Source of the DNA: Gonium pectorale
Lineage: Eukaryota; Chlorophyta; Chlorophyceae; Chlamydomonadales; Volvocaceae
Reading direction: 5' to 3'
DNA: 64,000 bases
Assembly: GCA_001584585.1 (NCBI GenBank)
Contig: LSYV01000003.1
Span: 2,424,105 to 2,488,104 of the forward strand
Position numbers and translations under genes: made by a program. The notes under the pieces are model-generated. The model did no database searches and had not been told where the DNA came from. It saw nothing but the letters and a program-made list of their open reading frames with translations. Shown here piece by piece: positions 23,617 to 37,300 of the stretch (positions within the stretch are counted from its first letter, which is position 1; every line of letters begins with the position of its first letter).

Positions 23617-24323
23617 TGTCAGGAGATAATAGGTTCCTTGATGTAGTAGGTTCCGTGGGTTCCGATAGCACTTGGGTTGCCCTGGGTTTGGCACGCCGTG
23701 TCAGTTGGTAGTGCCATGGCATCTGCCTGCTACTGAGTTACTGTTGGTATATCATGGAGACGTGTGCTTATGTCTTGGTGTTAGCTGCGCCATTGCCTTA
23801 TCCAGTGCCGTGCTGAAGCCCTATGATTGGCGCAGGGTTGTAGGCCGCGGACCTGCGTGGTGCCGCAGGTCCGGGGGCTGTCAGAGTGCTGGCTGCTCGA
23901 CCATCTAGGTATTGCCTGAGTAGATTCGGTACGCTGTGGAGTAGCGTCATACCGTCGAGTGGTCTGCCCATCCGGTGTCGCTGTCAGCTATCGTAAGGCT
24001 CCAGAGCCCGCGCACAGGTCGTGATCGCTCGCCTCGTGGTCATCTCTGGTCGTTCCGAGTGTCGGCAGCTAACGTTGCAGCTCATCAGTGGTGTTGGCCG
24101 CCCCTGGTTCATCGGATCCTGGCCCATTGCAGTCGTCCTACCAGCTTGTAATACGAGATCGTGGTGTCCCTACCTCAGGTTCCTAGTATCGTACTACTTG
24201 GCTCTGCTGTTGGTTGGTATCTAGTCGCTTTCCCCCCTTTCTTTTCCCCCGGACCTGTGAGGCGCCAACCCGGATCAGCCGTGTCACATCACGTAGTATA
24301 GTACCGGCCAGTATAGTACGACA
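23617..24323 (+). mobile_element. Solo LTR (copy A), 707 bp
   Basis: Starts TGTC and ends GACA, and is flanked by the 4-bp direct repeat CGCA (23613-23616 and 24324-24327). It aligns over its whole length with 53531-54199, which has the same ends but a different flanking repeat. A TGTAA poly(A) motif lies at 24147-24151, as expected for an LTR R region in these algae. No internal retrotransposon sequence lies next to it, so it is most likely left by recombination between two LTRs. It interrupts the Penelope-like RT relic. Orientation is taken from the TGTAA motif. Confidence 0.75.
23848..23873 (+). repeat. Perfect hairpin inside LTR copy A
   Basis: A 10-bp perfect stem (CGGACCTGCG / CGCAGGTCCG) with a 6-base loop TGGTGC. 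The same stem and loop occur in LTR copy B at 53764-53789. Confidence 0.85.
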
Positions 24324-24600
24324 CGCAGCCTAATTCGGCTTTACGACAAACGTGAACAGCTCGTTTTGAAGGCCCTACGCCTGACTCGGTTGCTTGCACT
24401 GGACAGCAACGGCTTGCCGGCCAGTTTCACAGCTACTGCGTGTCATCAACGACCTGGATAACTTCGCATTCGAGATGGCCCATGTCATCCAGGCCCTCCA
24501 TAACAGAGGCTATGCTCGGCGTAACCTGTTTCGTACGTACGGGCGGCTTCTTCAGTTCATGCCACATGCGTCCTGCTGTGCTTGCCGTTCCGCAGCTCTT

Positions 24601-27600
24601 GGCGACCTCTGGGGCTCACTCGGGACTGCCTACGGAACCCAGCGGCCTACGAGCCCTCATAACGTCATAGTGCCCGCCCTCAGCCCCTCCACTGCGTTTC
24701 TGGTGTCGGCATGTCGCCGCCCTTGCGACCTCCCCATCCCCAAGCCCCGAGTGCAGCCTACCCAGCCAACCCGCCGCCCCAACTCCGGCCTGCCATGGAT
24801 CTCGGTGCGTCGCCCGCCCTGTCGTCAATCCCCTGGCCCTCCCTCGTCGCGGCCCCCAGGTCATCGGTACGACTGTGCCCCACCGTGGCACGGAAACGAT
24901 TGCACCGGACAGGTCCACGCTGCCCACTATGCCACTCGCTGCTCCGCCAGCCACGGCTTGTCTTAAGTGTGTGCATTGCTTGTATCTGTGCCCGCACTTG
25001 TTGCCATGGTTTCGCACTGCTTGCCTTGTAAGCTTCTTGTAATGCCTGTGCCCCTGCAGGCGGCAAGGATCTGCCCTGCAGACCGCGGCTTGCACTTCGT
25101 GTCCTCACAGCGCCAAGTTGGTGTCTGTGTCACGTTGCGCTCTTTGTGTTTCGTGTTCTGGGACTCACGGCTAAGACAACGGGTGTTTCACCCACTCTGC
25201 TATGGCGGGTCGGGAGCCAATCGGCTCGTGTGGCCTGCAGTCCCTCCGGGGAGCCTGTAATCTGTATTTGTAATCAGGGCCCTTGGCCCCGTGGCGGTTC
25301 CCGTCCAACCTCCCCTTTCCCCCTCACCGCGGTTCCTCGTAGAAATCAGTGCCGTACCCTCTTGCCTCCCCCGGTTTTCACCGCCGTGCAGCTTGCCATC
25401 TACCCATGGCCACACCGGCTTTGACGGGTACCTGTAACATCTGTAGCTTGCCACTTCTGCATTCGCTACCGGTTCTTCGGCGCGCAGCTACTGGGGAGAA
25501 AGCGCTTTGGTCTGCCGCCATGTCTACATGCCCCTGACCGCTGCTGCCTGCAACAATGGTCCCGTACTCCGTTCCTTCGTTTGTCCTTACTCCCAGCTCT
25601 GCATACGGCTGGTTGGTCGGGCTGGGCGCACAAGGGTCTGGTACCTACGCGTGGCAGTGATGACGACACCGCCCGCCCGACAACTTACAAGCCACCAGGT
25701 GAAGCCCGACAATTGGGTTAAGCCGGTCCTTGGGGGACGGGAGGGATGTCCCTTCACCTGCCTTGCCTTGTACCAGCCCACCCTACTGGAAAACGTGGCG
25801 CCTTCGGGTGTGTATCGCCGTATAGGCGGGCTCCCTTTTCTCTTCAGAGTCACAAATGCTCCCTTTACTTGGCAACATGCAAAGTTGCCTTGCGATGCTT
25901 CGGGTCTGCTGGCAGATTTTGAACGCCTGTCCGTTGTGCGTGGCCCGGGTGGTCCGCACCTGCAAGCACCAACGGCGCCCCTCTCGTCACTCGTCTTGTG
26001 GCTGAAGTAGTTGCTTGCCATGCAAGCAACAAACGAACACAAACTAGACTGGTGGCATGGAATTCATTGATGCTCTTACGCGGGGAAAGTTAGGTGCGAT
26101 ACAAGTCAGTCGCACATTCATGCCGTGCGGGAGCTGCTAAAACACAGAAGGGGACACAAGGCAGCAAAAGCCTAGGATACGGTTTGCGACGCCGTTGTCC
26201 AGTCATGAGCCCTACCATCTTTCCAGGGGATGTTAAAGAGATGGGAGTGACCGGACGAACGCCAGCGCGGCATCTTCCCAGCAGGGGCAGTGGGGCACCA
26301 ATAACCTGCGGAAGTCCTTGGCCTGTCGTGCTCGTTTACTGCACAACGTGCGTTTCACGTGCATGCCCATGACACGGGAAATGTGTGGTGGTGCGCTGCT
26401 ATCAAGCGGCCAAGGTCTAGCCTGCAGCGCGTTGAAGGAGGACGGAGAAAAAACATGGCACTCATGTGCCCCGCTTGCCGATGCTGCTTGCGCACGCTCG
26501 CTCGCGCTTGTTTGCTTAACGGCTGTCATCCGACACGGTATGGGAAGTGGTGTCGCGGTGTCACAAAAAGGGAGAAATCAGCGACGTAGGCTCGAAGGAT
26601 GATGGCGAGAACCTTACATGACCTTCCACTAGCCGGTCAGCCTAACGAAAGGGGTCTGCTAGCTGCTCATGGGCCTACTGCCCAAGAGCAGGACGAGACC
26701 GCGGCAACAAACGCTGCCTCGGCCTAAAACGCGACCGGTACGGCGATCAGGAACCATCAACCGGAACCACAAACAGGTCAGACACCGACAATGATACATG
26801 CCAATGAAACGCACTGAAGAATACGGAAGCATGGCAACATGACGGCAAACCAAGCGAACGCATCATGCGAAGATAAGTGACGGTAATGTGCACCAATCTG
26901 AGCCGACAGGCCTAGGGTAAGGGACAGTACTTGGGCCAAGTAGCCTGGGTATCTATGCTAGGATTGATCAGTTGAAACAGACATGCCTATAGCTGGAGCT
27001 ACCCACCATTGTGAGGTGCAGGGCTGCAAGGGCGGCTTGGCAGTAACGGCCCAAACATGAGTGACCGACCCATGGGTCGCTAGTTGCTAAGCTGTGGCAC
27101 ACGGGTTCCGCCACATGGGTGGGAGACCTGGTATGTGCTCTCTGTGTTTTGCAACAGCGCTGGGGCACAAACATTCATCTCGCAGTCGACAGTCGTATAA
27201 CAGAGCTGGGTGCGTGCCTCCAGAACTAAGGGCAGCAGGCAACGGAAGTGCTGCCTTACTTTAAAGCTGCCGCATCAGGTATCACATTCCGATCGTATGT
27301 ATTGGCGCTCAAGGCCGCGACAAAGGAATGTGGCACTTATAAGCGAGGGACACGGCAGCGAGAAGTTGGATCTGGTCCTTGGAGGTTTACTGGTGCAACA
27401 GGCGTGGGATGGATGTGATGGCGCGGATGCCAGCGGCTTGGTGTGGTCCAACAGACTATCAGGAACATGGCTTGCAAGCGTGGAGAGGTAGCGCTGCCCA
27501 AGCGTACCACCGGCTTCCTACTGACTCAGCCTCGAATTCCTGAGTTATGGATTAAAGCTTTCAACCAATCCAATTCAGCAAAACGTATCTCTTCACTCCA

Positions 27601-28300
27601 GAGGTGTTGCTAAGCAAGAACTGAGCCGCCAAGCGAGGTGGGATGCAATGCAGCGAGTGTCCGTCTCTAGTCCCGCGGGAAACTAGGTATACAAAGCTGT
27701 GCCATCAACAAGATCCTGTCTCGGGTAGCTGCCCGCCTCATTATCCACATCAAAAGAAAGGACACAGCTTGCGAACAACCTAATACCGCCTACCACGATC
27801 AATTGAAGAGGCACCGCTCATTGCGCTATTTGCTGTTTTTCTGCATGTTGCCAGCATCCGGCGGTCACAAGTACGTGGGAAGGCTGAAGCCGAATCCCTA
27901 AAAGAAACAACCAGGACGCAGCGCCCATACACCGAGGCCTTAACGAATGTGCCCCACTCCCCGCAATTGTGGAAGTGCAAATGATCGCCCCAGCCGCCTG
28001 CCACAGCTTCCAATCTTGATTCATGTCAAGACCCTCTCCCGTTACCAATGGATGAGCAGGAACCCCGCCCGCAAATAATGGATTCATGACTGGTTAGATT
28101 TCAGAGCATGATGCGACTCGACGAATTTGCGCTCCAAGATTTGAGCTGCATGGCAATCAAGCTCTTATTAGGCCCCTCAGCTCCCACAGGAGCACCAAGA
28201 GCAGCGCATCCCTCCACGGCGAAACTGGTGTTCCCCGAGCCAAGGATACTGATAGCCCAATTGCCCCAGGCAACCCCAAACGACCCACAGAGCATGCCCG
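24601..28300. other. Transposon-derived and intergenic stretch, no intact gene
   Basis: 24.6-25.6 kb is Pro/Cys-rich when translated and may belong to the Penelope-like element's 3' part; I could not identify it. A possible Ty3-like RT scrap lies near 25801-25900. From 26 kb to 28.3 kb I see only short frames, and this stretch includes the 3' flank of the CEP350-like gene ending at 28301. Confidence 0.4.
25801..25900 (+). pseudogene. Possible Ty3/gypsy-type reverse transcriptase scrap
   Basis: The plus-strand frame reads GGLPFLFRVTNAPFTWQ, which resembles the highly conserved LPFGLTNAPATFQ block of Ty3/gypsy RTs. Only about 20 residues fit and no other RT motif is visible around it, so chance similarity is possible. 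Confidence 0.3.
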
Positions 28301-31300
28301 CTACACAACGCCCATTCGGCGCCGGCTACCGCCGACTGCAGCCTTAGCGCCTCCGCCTGTCAGCACCGCCTCAACTTCCATGACCGCGTTGGCTGTGTCG
28401 CTTACCAGCTCAGCCCAGATGAGCTCCGCCACCTCGCGCTGCACGTCCGCCTCCTCGGCCGACAAGTCCGCCCAGGCACGCTCATCTTCTTGTGCGTCGG
28501 CAGCAAGGACCTACAGGAGGCGATTAAACACTGCGGCGTCAGGTCCTGCCCAGGTGAAATGATACGCTGGGACTTGGGACTCACCTTATCCGTCTCCGCG
28601 GGCTCCCGCATGCGCGTTCCCGACCAGGTGCGGATCTGTCGTTGCACCTGCTCCTCCATCTCCTTAGGGTTGGGCAATGGCTTGACAAAGCGCTTCTGGT
28701 GCGTCCACGGCTGGTTCGACTGCAGGAAAAGCGGGAAGGCACAGTCAGCACTCAAGAGATATCGAGAAACTGCATTGACAATGAATGAGCGGAGACTTGC
28801 AGGCACTCCACTCCCACATTGCTGTATATTCATGCCATCGCACCTGCACCCGGTTGGCTGCCCGGTAAACTCCGATGATGGCCTCATTGATAGCGTCGTA
28901 CAGCATCTTGTTGTGGATGTGCTGCGCCTCGCTGGCGTCAACCAGGCGCCGTTCTTGCGCCAGGAACCCTTCCAAGCTCAGCGGCTCCGCGCCAGGCACC
29001 AGAAACTACAGGGCGCGGAGCAGAACGGGAAACCCCCAAAAGGGTAAGTTATGAGGTACACGGACGTGTACCCCAGAAACAGAGGCCCCTAGCAGCGCGC
29101 ACATTGCATCCCTAAAGTGCGCCACCCACAGCGCGCACCTCGGGACGGCTCTCCATGAAGTGGTCCAGGACCTGATCGACGTACTTCGAGACAGCCTCCG
29201 GGTTTGTGGCAACAGCCGGGGCGTTCTCCCGCTCGATAGCTGCCTGGTCAATCTGTGCATTAATGGCCAACAACAGGAGTCAAAGATTCGATGGCACGGA
29301 GGCTTGGCACCACGCAAGCTGACACGGCTTCGCACGTTTCCTGGCGGCACGCGCTGACACGGGACAGAAGTAACAAGGCACGCAAGCAGTTAACATGGCC
29401 CACCTCGGGTGCAATGTAGCCCGAAAGATCCGGCTGCCACCCGTCCTCCAGCTCCGCGTCCTCATCAGCGCCGCCCCACCTGGTGCACCCACAATGAGCA
29501 GTCATATCGGGCTCCAACATCCCAATTGCGGTAGCACCAGCATCCGGATTGGCATACCGACGTGCAAGGTACCGACAGCTGCTTACCCGAGATCCTCGTC
29601 GCTAGTGAGGGGCGCCCCCCCTGCACCACCGGCGCTGTCGGGGTCACTGGACTGCAGAGCCAGGTCCCGATCAGACCGCTCAGGCGCTAGCGCCGGGGCA
29701 AATGCAGCCTGTTTAACGGGCACCGCTGGCTCCGCTGCCAACCGTGAAGGCGATCCAAGCGACCCGCTGTCGCTTTGAAGCGGACTTGGCAGGTCCAGGC
29801 CTGGCTCTGCGGCAGACCCGTCACGTAACATAGCAGTTGGTCTAAGGATGTCAGCATCCAGACGGGGACCTAGGTCCACGGTACACAAGATGCATACCAT
29901 GCTGTAGCCGACGCCGGTAAAGCATTCAGACAACTGGGCAGACTCTGGGGTCGCTGCGCTCGAGACCTACCTTCCTCTAGACTAGCTTCCAGGTCGATAT
30001 CACCCTCTAGGTCCCCGGCGCTCATGCTGATGGAGGCCTCGCCGCCTGCAGACACGCGGCTGTGCTCTGCCGCCGGTGCCGGTGCAGGCTCGTCATCATC
30101 AGCCTGCTTGCATAGGGCGGGCGTCCACGTCAGCACTGCCTACCTGTCAGATTCAAGAGAGCAAGCGTGCCTCCAAGGTGTTCACGGCAAGCGCTGACTC
30201 ACCCGTGCCTCTTCGGCTTCCAGTAGCTCATCGCTTCCGTCGTGCAGTGATGAAACCTGGGACAGCCGATGCCTGGACCCAGGAAGTAGTTGAATGCCCG
30301 CGGCAGAGCCAAGAGGCGACGCTAGCGGTATGCTAGCACCAGCAAACGAGTCGCCTGGTCCCGCCACTCCAATCATGGCCTCCACGGCGTCCGCCAGTAG
30401 CTCCTGCGCAAAGGAGCAAAGCACGTGAAGTAGAACAAATGATCCACAATCGGCACAGTGTGCGACGGTGACGGTGCAGGAGAGCAGCACAGGAGGTGCC
30501 TTGGGCTGTAAGTCGCCCTCGATTTATGCTTTCTAAACGGACACATAACAACCCATTCACACCTGAATGGTTGCATCAGTAATGCCATCCACGACTTGCT
30601 GCCGGCTGGGCGACGCAGAAGAGGGCGACCCCTCAGCTTCCGTAGCCTCAGTTGCCACGCTAGCCGACGGGCTGCTTGCTACAGCAGCCGATGTCAGCGC
30701 CGCCACAATGGTGCTGTGGGCAGGCGGCATACCCGCGGGGGACATGCCAGCCAGCGATGGGCGCGCGGAGACGGAGTAAGGGGTGGTGCCCTCTGGCGTG
30801 GCTGTCTCCGACTCGCCGCCCCACTCCCGAGACTGGTATGGAGACATGAGGCGTGACTTCGAGCGCGATGCCGCCAGCATCTCCTCAATCTCAGACTCGA
30901 AGTCGCCCTGCACAAAAGGGCACACCATACGTACAATGTCCAGAGTTATAGAACCCGCTTCTCTCCCTCTCCGCTTCATTACATCCGCTTTTCAGGCAAG
31001 TGGTCATGCGGCCACGTTCGGAAAAGCTCACCTTGGGGAAGTCCGTCCCCGCATCCGGCTGGTCCAGCAGGGCCTGCAAGGCAACGGGAAGCATTTCGTT
31101 ATGGATGGGCAGCAACTTCACGCTTGCATGGGACCCCTCAGCTCCGCACGAAACATGGGCACCTTGCAGCGCATCCTCCGGCACGAGCGCTTGAGCCTGC
31201 GGGGACGCCAGCAAGGACACACCGATTCCAGTTCACATCCCAGCAACTTGCCTGGATTGCGGGTTTGATGGATGGAGAGGATAACCCACGGCCGCCGAGG

Positions 31301-34300
31301 CTACCACTCCCAAACTCGTCGCCCTCATCATCCGATCCCGCGATTGCACGCAGCTGATCTAGAAGGCCACCCTTCGGGGAGCGCTCGTCCTCGGCGCCCG
31401 GGGAAGCTTGCGCCTCTTCGCGCGTCGGGCTTGAGGTGCTTGCGGCAAAGGGCGAAGCTGTTGTGGCCGCGGTAGTGGCCTTGGGTTCTGGCGAGGCTGC
31501 TTGCGCATATACCGCGCGGTACTCCAAGCCCTGCTGGAAGGATAACAAGGACCCAATCGTCACATGGCACTCATCTCCCGAGGATCACGCGCCGGTGATA
31601 TCTTCAATGATGGATTCGCGATGCACCTGCTCGCACATTTACAAGCATGCTGAACGACTTTCTCCGCACCTGGGCGTCATCGTCGTCATCTGCACCCAGA
31701 CCGGACTTGGGTAGAGGGCCCAAGCTGGACTCGCCAGGGAGGTCAGTCTGGATGCTACCTTCTGACTTGGGCGATGATACAGTTGGTGAGGAGGGCTCGG
31801 CTGGCGCTGCTGCTGCCCCCTTGTCATCGCGCGTCAGCTCCTTCGCTGCATCTGAGCCATGCTGGTTATCGGCCGAAGTCAAGCGGGCCTCCGGCTGAGC
31901 GCTGGCTGGATGGTCACGGACCGCAGAAACCAGCAGCGGAGGTGGCGGGGCGGCAGCTGAGGGAGTCAGCACGGGTAGACGGTCGATACTCTCGTCCACA
32001 GAGAATGGGTCATTTCCAATCACTTCGGGCTCCTCCTCGACGACCTGCGAGCAACACGCATGTGAGCCGATGAGCCATGGACGCTTTGCCTTGTGCGGAC
32101 ATTCAGTCAGGTGCGCGCGTGGTCACACAAACAGCGCGCGTGGTGCGGACATACAGTCAGGGGCGCGCATGGTCACACAAACAGTGCGCGAGCCACGCCG
32201 TGCTCTCAAGGCGATGGAGACCAACTTCACCTCCAACTCATCGTCCACTTCCTCCTCATCTGACTTCTTCGATGGCTCAGCTGAAGGCGCCGGGGCGGCG
32301 GCAGCAGAACGATTAGTGCTTGAGGGCAGCACAGCGGCAGCTGCCCCAGTCACGTCTGCTATAGTAGATGCCGGGGCTGCCATTGTAGTCTCGTCGTCCG
32401 AGTCCGCTTGCACATTGACCTGCGGGTTCATGATCGAAGCTGGCTTAGCCGTGGCAATCGCCCATCGTACACCGACCAAAGACAGGGTGCAACTCGCAGC
32501 GTCACTTCAGTCACCATGTCAGTTGAACCCGAGCCTTACCTTGTACTTGCCGAGGTCGTCTGAAACGCCCGATGCAGAGATACCAGACATGTCAGCCGAG
32601 GCCTCATCATCATCGTCATCCCCAATGGCTGCGGGACACAAGAAAGGTGTGCACACTCGTACTGGTATCAAGCATTGCGCTCACAGGTGCTGTCCGAGAC
32701 GGACGAGCCAGTCCATACATGCAACGTGAGCTTTCCGGCCCCTTGCATGGGGCACTGACACTTGCCACCCAAACCACCTTGCGACTCGAACGCCGCGGCA
32801 TATTCAGCCAGGTCGTCAGAGTCGTCAGCCGCCAAGGCAGCGCTGGTGTACAGGTCGTATTCCACCACGGATTGCCCGCCGCTCTCGTCGCTGGGTGGAG
32901 CCTCCACTCGGTCCGTATACTGAGCGCTAGAGGCACTCGCTGCGCAAGGTCGTGATTGCGAGGAAGGCAGACCGATTGAGAGCTTTGCGGCAAAAAACGT
33001 TAGAACCCACCTACTCACGAAGACAAGAAGCTTTCACAGAATTGCACCCACTGCAGTATGCATCGCACCTTCAGGTTCTGCACTAGCATGAGCCAACTCC
33101 TCGTGGTCAGGACCCGAAACCGACTTCTCCTTGGATGGCTGTGCTGTGGCCGAAGCGGAGCCCTGTCCAGCAGAAAGCCCTGCAGCAAGGCCCTGTGGTG
33201 CTGATGGCGCGGCCGCATTCTCCGCCATCTGACCTTGCGGCTCATGCGTGTACGCCTTGAAGAGCTCCTCTGCATCCTCGTCTCCGCTTTGTACTGCAAT
33301 AATCTCCTCATCCACCCCATCTACCTCGTCAGCACTTTCTTTGGAGGCTGCACGAGAGGACTGCTTCTCTTCACCCTCAAACTTGTCGTCGCCAGCCCCC
33401 TGGAAGTAGGTTGGCGCCTCACGGGCCTGGGGCGTATTCGCCTCGCTGCTGGCTGCACCCTCCTCGTCCTCCCGGTCACGTGATTCCCGGATAGTTTCGA
33501 AGCGACTTGATGGAGACGGCCGCAGCCCAAATGGAGAGCCAGAAGATGGGCCACCAACCAGGTCACCGCTCCGGTTGCGAAAGCTGTGGCTTGGCGTCAG
33601 CGCCTCGGACGCTGCAAGGATAACATTAAGGGATAGGACGGTTTTCCGTTGCGGCAATACCTCAAGGCAGGGGCCTGGTCTTGTGGGGCGGCAACTAGGT
33701 GGGAGCAGCTGCACAAGTCTTATCTCACATTACTAAATAACAATGCAAAATCCGACGCACCTTCGATTAGATCAGCGCCGAGCATCTCCAGCAGGCCGCT
33801 GGCCTCTGATGCAGCCGTGACATCTACGAGGTCAAGCTGACCTGCGGGTCACACGACAGGGTCGTGATGCGTACCAACCACTGAACCAGGCGGATGCATT
33901 TTTGACAATGCAACTTCCTCGCCGCAGCCTACCTTCAACCTCCTCATCGTCCTCTAGCATGGACTGCTGACTACGCCACACCTTCGACTCGATCTGCCGC
34001 GTCTGCCGCAGGCCGCGGCCAGGCGGCACCGCAATGAGGGTAGCACTGTCCTCCGGCTCCGGACCCTCGCTGGCTGGGACCTCACCACGTGAGACCTCGC
34101 GGCCCAGCTGCCCTTCCTGTTTGCTGGCAGCGTGCAGGGCAACCGTACCGGCAGACGGCGCCTTTGCCATGGATGGCCCTTCAAGGCCGAGCTCCGACAT
34201 GTCCGGGTCAAACTGCGCATCATCGTATTCCACGTCCTCTGGCATGTCATCAGCAAGACCGCTGCCCGACAGTGTCCCAACAACGGACACGCCGTCAGCG

Positions 34301-37300
34301 TCGTTGGCAGAAAGGGTGTGGGTGGATGGCGCCTGGCTGATGGGATGGCTGCTGACATCGTTGCTCTTATGAGCTGGCGGTGCAGGTGCGGCAGCATCAC
34401 TGTATTCACCGCTTGGCTCACGCTCGGGCCCAGCAGCAACAAAACTGTCACTCGCAGGAAAGTCCCGAGTGTAGTCGTCATCACCTTGGGCTTCACTGTA
34501 AGCAAGCGACGCCTCGTGCTGGACAGGGTCAACAGCTGTGGAGGCCTTGGAAGCCTCCGGTGCAGGTGCCAGAGACGGCTCTGTCAAGATGGCTTCCTTG
34601 CCAGCTGGCGGCGATGGGGCCGCTGCCGGGCCAGAGGAGCTCCTGGGCGAGGCGATCTGGTCCTCATCAACAGAGTAGATCGAGCCCGTCTCCACAGGGC
34701 CTGCAGCTGACCGTGGATGCATGGCCTGCATGCTGGACTCGGAGGGAAGCTGCTGAGATGCCGAGGGCTGGGCAGCAGAGACTGTGTGTCCGTCCTCCTG
34801 CACCCCAGACTTGCTGGCCTCAGGAGCAATCGTCAGCACTTCAGAAGCAGCTGTTACGGAGTGCAGAGAAGCCGTCCGTGCAGCAAGCTGGTCCTCGCTG
34901 CTCTGCTTGCCAGTCAACTCGGCCTCCTCCTCCTCTGCAGCACGCTCTGCCTCCGCAAAGTCCTCACTGTAGCCATGTGAGGTGTCGTTGGATGATGGGC
35001 CGTACCGCTGGCTGACCTCCATCCCGACCGGGCCTGCTGTGCTATGCTGGAGCATTGGGCCCAGCGGCCCGCCGCTGACCGAGCTGTACTGCTGGTCATC
35101 AAGGGCAGACTCTGGCACCTCCACGTCTTCCTCGTACTCAATGTCCACGTCCTCCAGGGCACCCTCTGATACGTTCGACGATTCTGAGGCTACCGACTGA
35201 TTGGTATCCTCGCCCTCCTCGGACTCCGATGGTACGGCCTGTGTGTCCTGCTCGCCTTCCTCGGACGGATCCACCTGGGTAGCACTTTCGGCACCGGCGC
35301 TGGGAAACTCGGCTGTTGCCACGCCGGACTCAGCAACGGCCGAGGATGTGAAATCATCAGTGTACGCCTTGGAGCCTTCGAGGAAAGCATGGGTGGGCAC
35401 AAGGAACTGCGTTCATGGAAGATTGTAGCTAACATATAACATGAAGCTGACCGGAGGCACATCCTTGCCAGTGGCTTTGGCAATGCGGCAACCTCTTGGC
35501 CTAGGGCAGGCACGCCAACGGCACCACGGGGCCGTCATATTGCTAAGAGGCATGCAACACCCAGTACATCCCCAACGTGGTAGACCGCACCCGTAGCCTC
35601 CGCCTCCGGCTTGGGCTCCTCCTCCTCCTCCACCACACTGAGCGTTGTCTGCACCAGGGTTGTGGCCCCTGCAAAAGGAAAGAGCACGTGAACGCGTGTT
35701 GCAGAGAGCTGCAGGATGTAGGATGTAGAATGGCATTTGGACACCAACTAAAACTTACACTCTGGTAGGTTCCTGACTGGGTGAATACCAACAAACTGAA
35801 CACCGTGTGCGTGTCACTGTGCACGTTACTCACCAAGTTGTGCCTCAGACACCTCGCCTTCCTCGAAGTCCTCTTCGTAGGTTGCAGCGGACACAGTCGA
35901 TGCTTGAGGTTGCAGAAAAGAGACGTTCCGGGAAGACGTTGCAGTGCGGCCACCACCCAGGGATGACGTTGAGGGGACATCCTTCAAGGAGGGAACCTCT
36001 TTCAAGGATGTCTGCCCCATCATTTCCGAAGCATCCTGCAGACAAATGGTGAGGGTGCGCAAGGTCAGCACAGAGGTCTGTATGTTCAAAGCTCTGACTA
36101 TTAGTTATGTACCCGATAGGTGCTCGTGCAGTTCCCTACTCAAGGATCAACCAACACCGAAATACCTGTATGTTGCCAGATGACGGAAGCTGGCTATCGG
36201 CACTGGAGCCCCCAGTTGGTACGCTTGAGTACTTCGATGACTCAGCCTGCACCTCCTCGGCCTCCCCTGCCGACGGCTGGAAGTCCAGATCATAATTCTC
36301 GACGTCCTGCTAGTCCAGACAGGGCACACCGAGGTCAACGTGCCAACGACAAGCCCATTACGGTGTGCAAACCTACCTGGGAGCCCTCCACCTGGACCGC
36401 GGATGCACTCCTTGCCAAGGATGCTGCAGACGGCTGCTCCACCACGTCGTCCAACACTCCCGTCGAGGCTGATGCATCATGGCATGCTGAAGCTGCGGAT
36501 GGCTGCTCAACGACGCGAACAAGCATGTCGGCCGAGGCCAACGCCCTCTGGCCCATAGTGACTGCGAACGGCTGCTCGGAGATGTCATCCATGATGTCTG
36601 TCGAAGCCGATGCGTGCTGGTCCTCAGCGACCGCGGATGGCGGCTCGGTGATGTTGTCAAGCGTCTCAGTAGAGTTGTACGCGCGCTGGTCCACTGAGGC
36701 CATGGATGGCTGCTGAGCAATGTCATCCGTGATGTCCACGGACGCAAAGCCATGCTGGGCATTGGAACTATCGGCATCGACCTGTCGGGGCATAAAATGT
36801 GCGGTGAGTCAGCACTTCAAATGCATTACATCTACCTCTAGAACACGCGTCGGCACCCTATATCATAGTGTTAGGCTGTCTGGACCAGCTGCATGGGATT
36901 GCTCGACGCAGGTAACGGAAGTAAGCGCATGTTTGGTAGAAAAAGATCATCATCGTACCCTCACCAGGTCTGCAATTTCCAGAGAGCTCTCCTCCAGGGC
37001 CGGGGCATCCAGCTCGTACTCCTCTGCTTCGTGCTCTGGCACGGAGCTGCCCAAGGCTGCCGAAGACTGCGACTCATCCAAGGAGGAACTGTGCTCCTGC
37101 ACGGCCATGGGCTCCTCCACTTCCTCGCCTGCCTCCGTCCCCGCCTCAGCCTCGTCATCCTTCAGGTCGCTCTCGCTATATTCGATGTCTAAGTCGGCAT
37201 CGTCAGCGCCCTCAATGGACACAGTCGACCCCTCCTGCAGACCCACCAGAGGACGATCATCAGCTATGCTGGAAGCGCTCTGCTGGCCCTCTGCACTGCC

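Larger units (their letters stand above)
23190..24600 (+). mobile_element. Penelope-like reverse transcriptase relic, split by a solo LTR
   Basis: Three pieces in RT order. (a) 23195-23270: AYDFTRLCTNIPLD, the motif A region. (b) 23390-23612: GYINRFPDDLPS, matching the RF/RYxDDLxS catalytic motif, then GLYPACL, then after a frameshift DALPFLDILL, a block typical of Penelope-like RTs. (c) 24333-24560: IRLYDKRE, then after another frameshift RVINDLDNFAFEMAHVIQAL and RGYARRNLFRTYGR, the C-terminal thumb block. Pieces b and c are separated only by the LTR at 23617-24323. Removing the LTR and one copy of its 4-bp target duplication leaves the frame open from PDGTAR to IRLYDKRE, so the LTR landed inside this RT. 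Frameshifts show the element is dead. I see no GIY-YIG endonuclease. Confidence 0.65.

Noticed and set aside
27080..27140. GGGTGGGAGACCTGG stretch reminiscent of 5S rRNA
   Set aside because: The rest of the 5S rRNA consensus is absent on both sides.
35413..35680. Possible CAP-Gly domain in the CEP350-like gene (VYHVGDV region)
   Set aside because: No GKNDG or Gly-rich CAP-Gly signature in any frame or splice combination I tried.
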